From NCBI GenBank assembly GCA_027625915.1, contig JANTQA010000036.1, forward strand, positions 4,645,501-4,709,500: a stretch of DNA of 64,000 bases, written 5' to 3'. Below the pieces are notes generated by a model. It made no database searches and was not told the origin of the DNA. It saw only the letters and a program-made list of their open reading frames with translations. Both the position numbers and the translations under genes were made by a program. Within the stretch, counting starts at the first letter, position 1. Each line of letters starts with the position of its first letter. This document shows positions 59,139-64,000 of this stretch, one piece after another. The stretch is from Anaeramoeba flamelloides (lineage: Eukaryota; Metamonada; Anaeramoebidae).

Positions 59139-59715
59139 ATTAAAATTTCTCATTTGAAAAATTAACTTTATAATTAGATCAAAATATACTAATCCTTCTA
59201 TTAAATGTGAACCATACTAATGGTTAGTTATCATTCCTTAAAATTTTATTTTTATAAATTTTAAGATTACAAAATTACATCACCCATAAAAGGTATATTG
59301 TGATCTTTATAATATAAAAATAAAGTTTAATCAACTATTTTGGAACAAATTTCACTTCGGAAGATGATTGGGAGATTCTCATATATTAAAATGCAATGAA
59401 GAAAACTAATTCATAATAAAATATTTAAACAATACTTTTTTGAATATATTAAAATTTTGATTATTTAGGGTTGTTGCAAATTAATGAGAAATGTTAGGCC
59501 TGTGTAGAAAAAAATCATTTAAAAAACCTAAAAAAAGCGCGTTTAAGGTTTAGTCATTATTCATTTGTTTGAAAAAAAATAGGAAGACGAAACTTGTCTA
59601 TTTTTTGTTAAAAAAGAAAACCCATTTCTCTTCCAAACAGAAAAGAACCTAAAATTTCTGTTTCTTGCAATTTGAAGTTTTGATTTCCAAAAATTTTCAA
59701 TTCTTGAAATATGCT

Positions 59716-60363
59716 CTATTTGTTGTCTTTCTCTTTCTTTTTCATTTGTGTCAGAAGCATGTTCCTGTTACCAATTAAGATTTGAAAGATTTTCGATTTT
59801 TGGACTGACTCGATCATTTCTTGTTCTTGCTCTGGTTCAAGATTTCCATTTACTTCCATTTGAACAAGAAACAAATCAACGTTTTTGTTGTCCTTTGTTT
59901 GCACTTGAATTTCGTCAGGTTTGACACTTTTATAAGTCACAGAGCATTTTACACTTTCAACGTATAATGAGTTTCTTGTAAAATAAGATCTTGCAGCAAT
60001 ATTCGCAGACGTCCCCAAGGAACTCATGATGAGATCAAATGGATTTGGGCCTGTTTTTGCTCCTCCAAAGGTGTACTTACCTGAGGTGATATACTCGAAA
60101 TATTTTGTTCTGACACGGTTTTCATATTTTGAGTCAAGTGTCTCTTCAACCTGGATCACTCTTGGTAGATCCCTTTGGAGCTTTTTCTTTTTGTTGTTCC
60201 CTTCGTTTTTAGGGATGTTGATCACTTCTTCAACTTGCTTTTTGCGTTTTTCCTCCTCTTGTTTTTTCTTGGATTGCAGCTTGCTAAAGGATTGGAAATT
60301 CCGTAAGAATGGATTTAGAATTGGTGTTTGTGTTTTAGCTTGGAGATTAAAGATTTGAAACAT
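59716..60363 (-). CDS. OsmC/Ohr-fold protein, probably organelle-targeted and lacking the catalytic cysteine
   Basis: A 215-residue protein from the ATG at 60363, intronless. Residues 1-33 are basic, hydroxylated and acid-free, like a mitochondrial presequence. Residues 34-75 are a K/E linker. Residues about 80-215 carry the OsmC-like fold: a strand pair (KYFEYITSGKYTFGGAKTG), then GPNPFDLIMSSLGTSANIAA, corresponding to 'GxNPxELLlaALGaCtxmT', and the long helix followed by YVESVKCSVTYKSV ('le.v.v.v.y.'). The peroxidatic cysteine expected in the GACT position aligns with serine (LGTSAN), so peroxide reduction by the usual mechanism is doubtful. Anaerobic and mitochondrial OsmC-like proteins of unknown role exist; this may be one of them. 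Function remains unassigned beyond the fold. Confidence 0.75.
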   Translation of the reverse strand: MFQIFNLQAKTQTPILNPFLRNFQSFSKLQSKKKQEEEKRKKQVEEVINIPKNEGNNKKKKLQRDLPRVIQVEETLDSKYENRVRTKYFEYITSGKYTFGGAKTGPNPFDLIMSSLGTSANIAARSYFTRNSLYVESVKCSVTYKSVKPDEIQVQTKDNKNVDLFLVQMEVNGNLEPEQEQEMIESVQKSKIFQILIGNRNMLLTQMKKKEKDNK

Positions 60364-62475
60364 CTGATTGATAATATTATAAAAGACCCAATTAAAAAAA
60401 ATGAAACAATTTTTATTTTTATCCTTAGGGGTGTTTTTTTGATACAGTAGAATTCTTTAACAACCAAAAAGGACAAGTAACTCTTGTTTATTTTTTTTAC
60501 AAGGAAATAGAGCACTTATTATTTCAAGGATCAATTAAATTTTATAAACTAATTCTTGTTTACAAATGTTAGTTAGGAATTATTATTTTTGTATGAATTT
60601 GATTTTTCCCAATTATATTTTCATTAAAAAAGATCTGATAATGTTTTATTTTAATTTTGGGATCAAAAAAGAAAAAAGAAAAATCACAAAAACATTTTTA
60701 TTCTATCAAAAAATTTAACAATTTTAGTAATTTCCGATAGTTTGTAGGAATAAACAAATATCATTGAAATTTTAATCTTATTTGAAAAAATAAGTAAAAT
60801 AAATCAAATATTAAATTAGTGAAGATCGAAAAAAAATAGATTATTCGTTTTTATGAAGAATTTATTAAATTTCTAGAAATTTAAAAGATAAGAGATTTTT
60901 TTGTTTTTTCAGATATATGGAATATAAACTCCGAATAGTGATTATTTATATAAAGTTTTTGAGAATATTTATTAATTTTTTTTTAGTACAGCGGTGTAAA
61001 GGACTCGTATTGACAACCATTCACCCATTACTAAAATTTAACTCGTGTTTTTTTTTCAGACTTGTGTATTTGAAGATAGGAATGCACATATATATTCTTG
61101 ATTCGAATTTAAATTGACTTTAGAAGTTAGATCTTTGATTAATATAAATGAATCAATAATATTAAATACTCTTGTTTCAAAAATTTGGTCATATTTACAA
61201 AATTTCTGAGATTAAATGATATTTTTATAAAAATTCTAAAAAATGAAATTTTTCTTCATTTTTTGTCAAAAAATCACATTTTAATCTTTCAATATCTTCA
61301 TAATTCTTTTTTAAAATTTATTTAAAGAACCCCTTTTAGCTTTCCTAGAATATTGAAAATGCTTTACCCCAAGAAGGTATTCTTTGAGGAACAGACAAAA
61401 GGTTGTTTATACTAGAAGTTCATTTTATTCAGCACATATTATAACATCACGATAGACTGAGAAATAATTAGTTTGCCTTTTTTATTACATTTTTTGATAT
61501 AAAAGGATCGATCGATCTGTCAACCAAATCAAACGAAAATACAACAAAAGTCTTTGATCAGATCTTTGATTGAGTCAATTTTCTTTTTTTGTTTTTTTTA
61601 AAAAGGATGATTTTTTTTTGAGAGGATCTATTTTTGGATCAAATAAAATTTTACCTTTTAATAATTTTACTGAATTAGGTCAAACACAATCAACTATTAT
61701 ATAGGGCGTTAATTTTCACTCACGGTATTTAGGATAAAAATTACATTATTTTGAGATATCTATTCAATTAAATAATAATTTTGATTTAAATTTTCAAATT
61801 AGCTTCTTTTACGAACCTTAAATCTCCCTAAAAAAACAAAATTGGCATATCAATAATTAAGTTTTTTACATTATACTGATAATAAAAAAAATCAGATCTA
61901 ATTTTTATTCAACTTGTAAAAAATAATCATACCTCCAACGAATTGCATAAATCATCAAAGTACCCAATTATCAAACTTTAGTCAATAAATTAAGATGGTT
62001 TTGAGTATTAAAAATTTGAAAATTTTCACCATTTATAAATTCTTTTTGTTGGAAAGCTTATCGAAATTTTTGTTATATTTATTTTCCAATAAATAGTAGA
62101 GTAAAATTTTGACAAAAAAAAACACTTGTAAATTGATTTTGCATCAAAATAATTCAAAAATATTCACAATTTAAATATAGTGTAATAAAGAAAATCTCAC
62201 AAAAATCAAAATTTTCTAAAAAAAAATTCAAAAGCAACAAAAAAAAAATACTACCAAAAAAATAGAAAAATCGACTTTTAGTTTTTTTTTTTTATTTATT
62301 TTCTCAACAAGTAATTGTTGGATTTAAATCAGAATACCGTTTGTTCAATATATATATATATATATGTATATATACATCAAAAGGCCAACAAAACAATAAA
62401 ATAAAATGTTTTGAAATGAATTTTAAAAATTAAATTTCAATTTGCAAAATTTCGCCTTGCTGACTTTCGTCAAAT
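60364..62475. other. Gene-free stretch with an inverted family F copy
   Basis: This 2.1 kb between two minus-strand genes contains the second family F copy (about 61310-61715) and a TA-rich palindromic run (62347-62378). It should hold the OsmC-like gene's promoter next to 60364. No other feature was recognised. Confidence 0.5.
61310..61715 (-). repeat. Dispersed repeat family F, inverted copy
   Basis: On the complement, TCAAAGAATACCTTCTTGGG, CATTTTCAATATTCTAGGAA, TTTGATTTGGTTGACAG, ATCGATCGATCC and TAGTTGATTGTGTTTG match copy 1 at roughly 75-80% by eye. Confidence 0.58.
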
Positions 62476-62970
62476 TTAATTTTTTGTTTTTTGTTTTTCT
62501 TTTTTTTTATTCTGATTTGTTTGGTGAAGATTAAAAAAGGGTGTTCTTTTTTCTTCTAACCAAGTCACTTTCTTTCCTTCTAAATTGATCATAATTAAAA
62601 AAAATTTTGTTTGATCAAAGTTATATCCTTGCGGAACGCCAGCAGAACAAGTGATGTGCCAATTAATTTTTAAATTTTGAACATTAAATTTCGAGAGTTT
62701 TGATCTCAAATACATTAAATTTTGAGATTTGAAATGTATTGTTGTTTTGGTTGCAGATAAAGTGTCCTTGCTTGGTTGCCACAGAATGTTGTTATCTGTC
62801 CCGTTTGTTTTCTTTTTGTACCAGCTAAGAAACTTCTTGATACCATTGTTGTTCTCTGTTGAAAATCTTGAAAAGGTTATGTGTGAACATAACCTGTTTA
62901 TTCCTTTTGAAATACTTTCATATTTGAAAGTTTCATCAGGAACAACATAAATTGCATATTTTTTTGTCAT
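62476..62970 (-). CDS. Probable 2H phosphoesterase (cyclic phosphodiesterase-like)
   Basis: A 164-residue protein from the ATG at 62970, intronless. It carries two H-hydrophobic-T motifs, HITF (H30) and HITC (H105), 75 residues apart. That is the arrangement and spacing of plant-type cyclic phosphodiesterases and other small 2H phosphoesterases, in which both histidines act on 2',3'-cyclic or ADP-ribose 1'',2''-cyclic phosphates. The N-terminus KKYAIYVVPDETF fits the first strand of the fold, and the late segment FFLIMINLEGKKVTWLEE fits a strand-turn-strand near the end. The K/Q-rich tail is dispensable low complexity. Overall similarity outside the motifs cannot be judged by eye, so a different HxT-containing protein is possible. 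A role in tRNA-splicing product turnover or RNA 3'-end processing is inference. Confidence 0.55.
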   Translation of the reverse strand: MTKKYAIYVVPDETFKYESISKGINRLCSHITFSRFSTENNNGIKKFLSWYKKKTNGTDNNILWQPSKDTLSATKTTIHFKSQNLMYLRSKLSKFNVQNLKINWHITCSAGVPQGYNFDQTKFFLIMINLEGKKVTWLEEKRTPFFNLHQTNQNKKKEKQKTKN

Positions 62971-64000
62971 TTTGGAAAATTGAATTAAATGATAATAAAA
63001 TAAAAACTGAGCCTAATCTTGTTTACTTTTCCTTTTATGTTGAAATTTAAGTTGAAAAACGAGTTTTTTTTTTTTTCTTAAACACTTCTTTTTGAATTAC
63101 CTTTCTATTTGAGATTCAAATCTAAAAATTTTAAGAATAATTAAAAATTATCGAAAAGGGGTTAGAATTATTTATTTTTGAACTTTATGAAGTTAATTGA
63201 TGAATTTGAAATGGATAATTTACTTTTGTCTTTTAGAAAATGGTTAATTTTGGGATTTCTATTGGAAAAAGTTCCTTATCAAGAAAACTCAACAAAATTC
63301 AATCCAATTTTTATTTTCTAAATATTAAATTATGAAGATTTTCTTCTCAATGTTCTAAAGACACGTTTCTGGGGGTTTTTAGCATATCACTTTGTTTTGT
63401 TTTCGTAATGAACACAAAGAATTGAGCAAATTTTTGTGTTTTGATACAGTCCTGTGCCATTTTAAGGCACATGATAAATCAACATATAGGGCACAAATTT
63501 TTGTTCACTTTAGGGCACAAATTTTTGATTTAAGGCACTTTCCCAATTTCAAGATATAATTTCTCCTAATAATTACAGAGTTAGTTTGAGTGTCTTCTTA
63601 AATATATATATATATATATATAGAATATTACATTATGAGTAATCTTGGAAATTTACACAGAAAATTTGTGCTTTATTTTGGCCACTTTGGTTTTGTGACT
63701 ATTTGTGATTTTTTTGTGCCTTATTTCTTGATTTATCATGTGCCTTAAAAGGCACAGAGCTGTATTAAATCTCAAAAAACTTTTCTTTTAGATTTGATAA
63801 ATTGATTAACCAACTATTTCTCAAAAATTTTTGTCTTTCCAGAGTTATCTTTGTTCAAATTTTAAATTTAATTAAGACAAAATATAAACCAATTCTGGGT
63901 TTTGGAATTAAAACAAAAAAAAAACCACTCACAACTTGTCTGCTGGTATTTGAATTCTAAATATGTGAAAATTTTCTCTTGCTTTTCTAGATTTTTCCTT
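62971..64000. other. Gene-free end of window with a palindromic element
   Basis: It holds the upstream region of the 2H gene and a mariner-like palindromic element (63445-63764) with an internal TA run. Nothing coding is recognisable up to the window edge. Confidence 0.55.
63445..63764. mobile_element. Mariner-like MITE, related second subfamily
   Basis: It begins TACAGTCCTGTGCCATTTTA and ends TAAAAGGCACAGAGCTGTA, with long inverted arms (GGCACATGATAAATCAA and inverse TTGATTTATCATGTGCC) and TA at both borders. It shares the TACAGT start and 'AAGGCACA' motif with the 200-bp MITEs but is 320 bp with a different core. Confidence 0.72.

Larger units (their letters stand above)
56446..59715. other. 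Convergent intergenic region with repeats and CGCG palindromes
   Basis: Between the stops of DDI1 and the OsmC-like gene. It contains four ATCGCGAT palindromes (57020-57161), a family F repeat (about 57180-57600), an AT run (58052-58090), a family C copy (58205-58760) and a mariner-type MITE (58935-59138). No gene recognised. Confidence 0.6.

Overview
This window looks like AT-rich nuclear DNA from a free-living protist, most likely an amoeboid or anaerobic lineage. The reasons are spliceosomal GT-AG introns (every 5' site used here starts GTAA; 3' sites end in AG, usually TAG), introns of 0.16 to 3 kb, proteins with long K/E, N and S tracts encoded by microsatellites, and large gene-poor stretches packed with small inverted-repeat elements. 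The KEKEKE-type tracts and a bacterial-type iron-sulfur flavoprotein carrying introns fit an anaerobe such as Anaeramoeba; that placement is inference only.

Layout. 1-10208: a membrane RING-H2 E3 ligase gene on the minus strand (3659-5992) whose single intron carries an antisense LINE relic, followed by a gene desert with hairpin arrays and a second LINE relic. 10209-15207: a minus-strand SPT20-like SAGA subunit whose reading frame is split at a hexanucleotide repeat, then a small unknown protein. 19598-24262: a divergent pair, a J-like membrane protein (minus) and a three-exon iron-sulfur flavoprotein/FMN reductase (plus) with a 2.6-kb intron full of miniature elements. 27041-37450: a minus-strand beta-sandwich protein (possibly TRAPPC13-like) and a plus-strand three-exon spastin (membrane segment, MIT, AAA ATPase). 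40145-44589: a two-exon RRP9/U3-55K gene with a 3.05-kb intron. 49972-50184: ribosomal protein eL29. 54964-56445: DDI1 (UBL, helical domain, retropepsin-fold protease, UBA) with a GC-rich core. 59716-60363: an OsmC-fold protein with a mitochondrial-type N-terminus. 62476-62970: a likely 2H phosphoesterase.

The genes are mostly housekeeping (ubiquitin/proteasome, chromatin, rRNA processing, translation, microtubule severing) and do not form a pathway. The unusual content is in the non-coding DNA: Tc1/mariner-type MITEs with TA ends, a TTAA-flanked piggyBac-type MITE, foldback elements that share ends but not cores, modular arrays of two hairpin types, several dispersed repeat families, and a cluster of four ATCGCGAT palindromes. 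I found no CRISPR array, rRNA gene or convincing tRNA. All exon joins were made by eye from splice sites, phase and family alignment from memory; no search was run.
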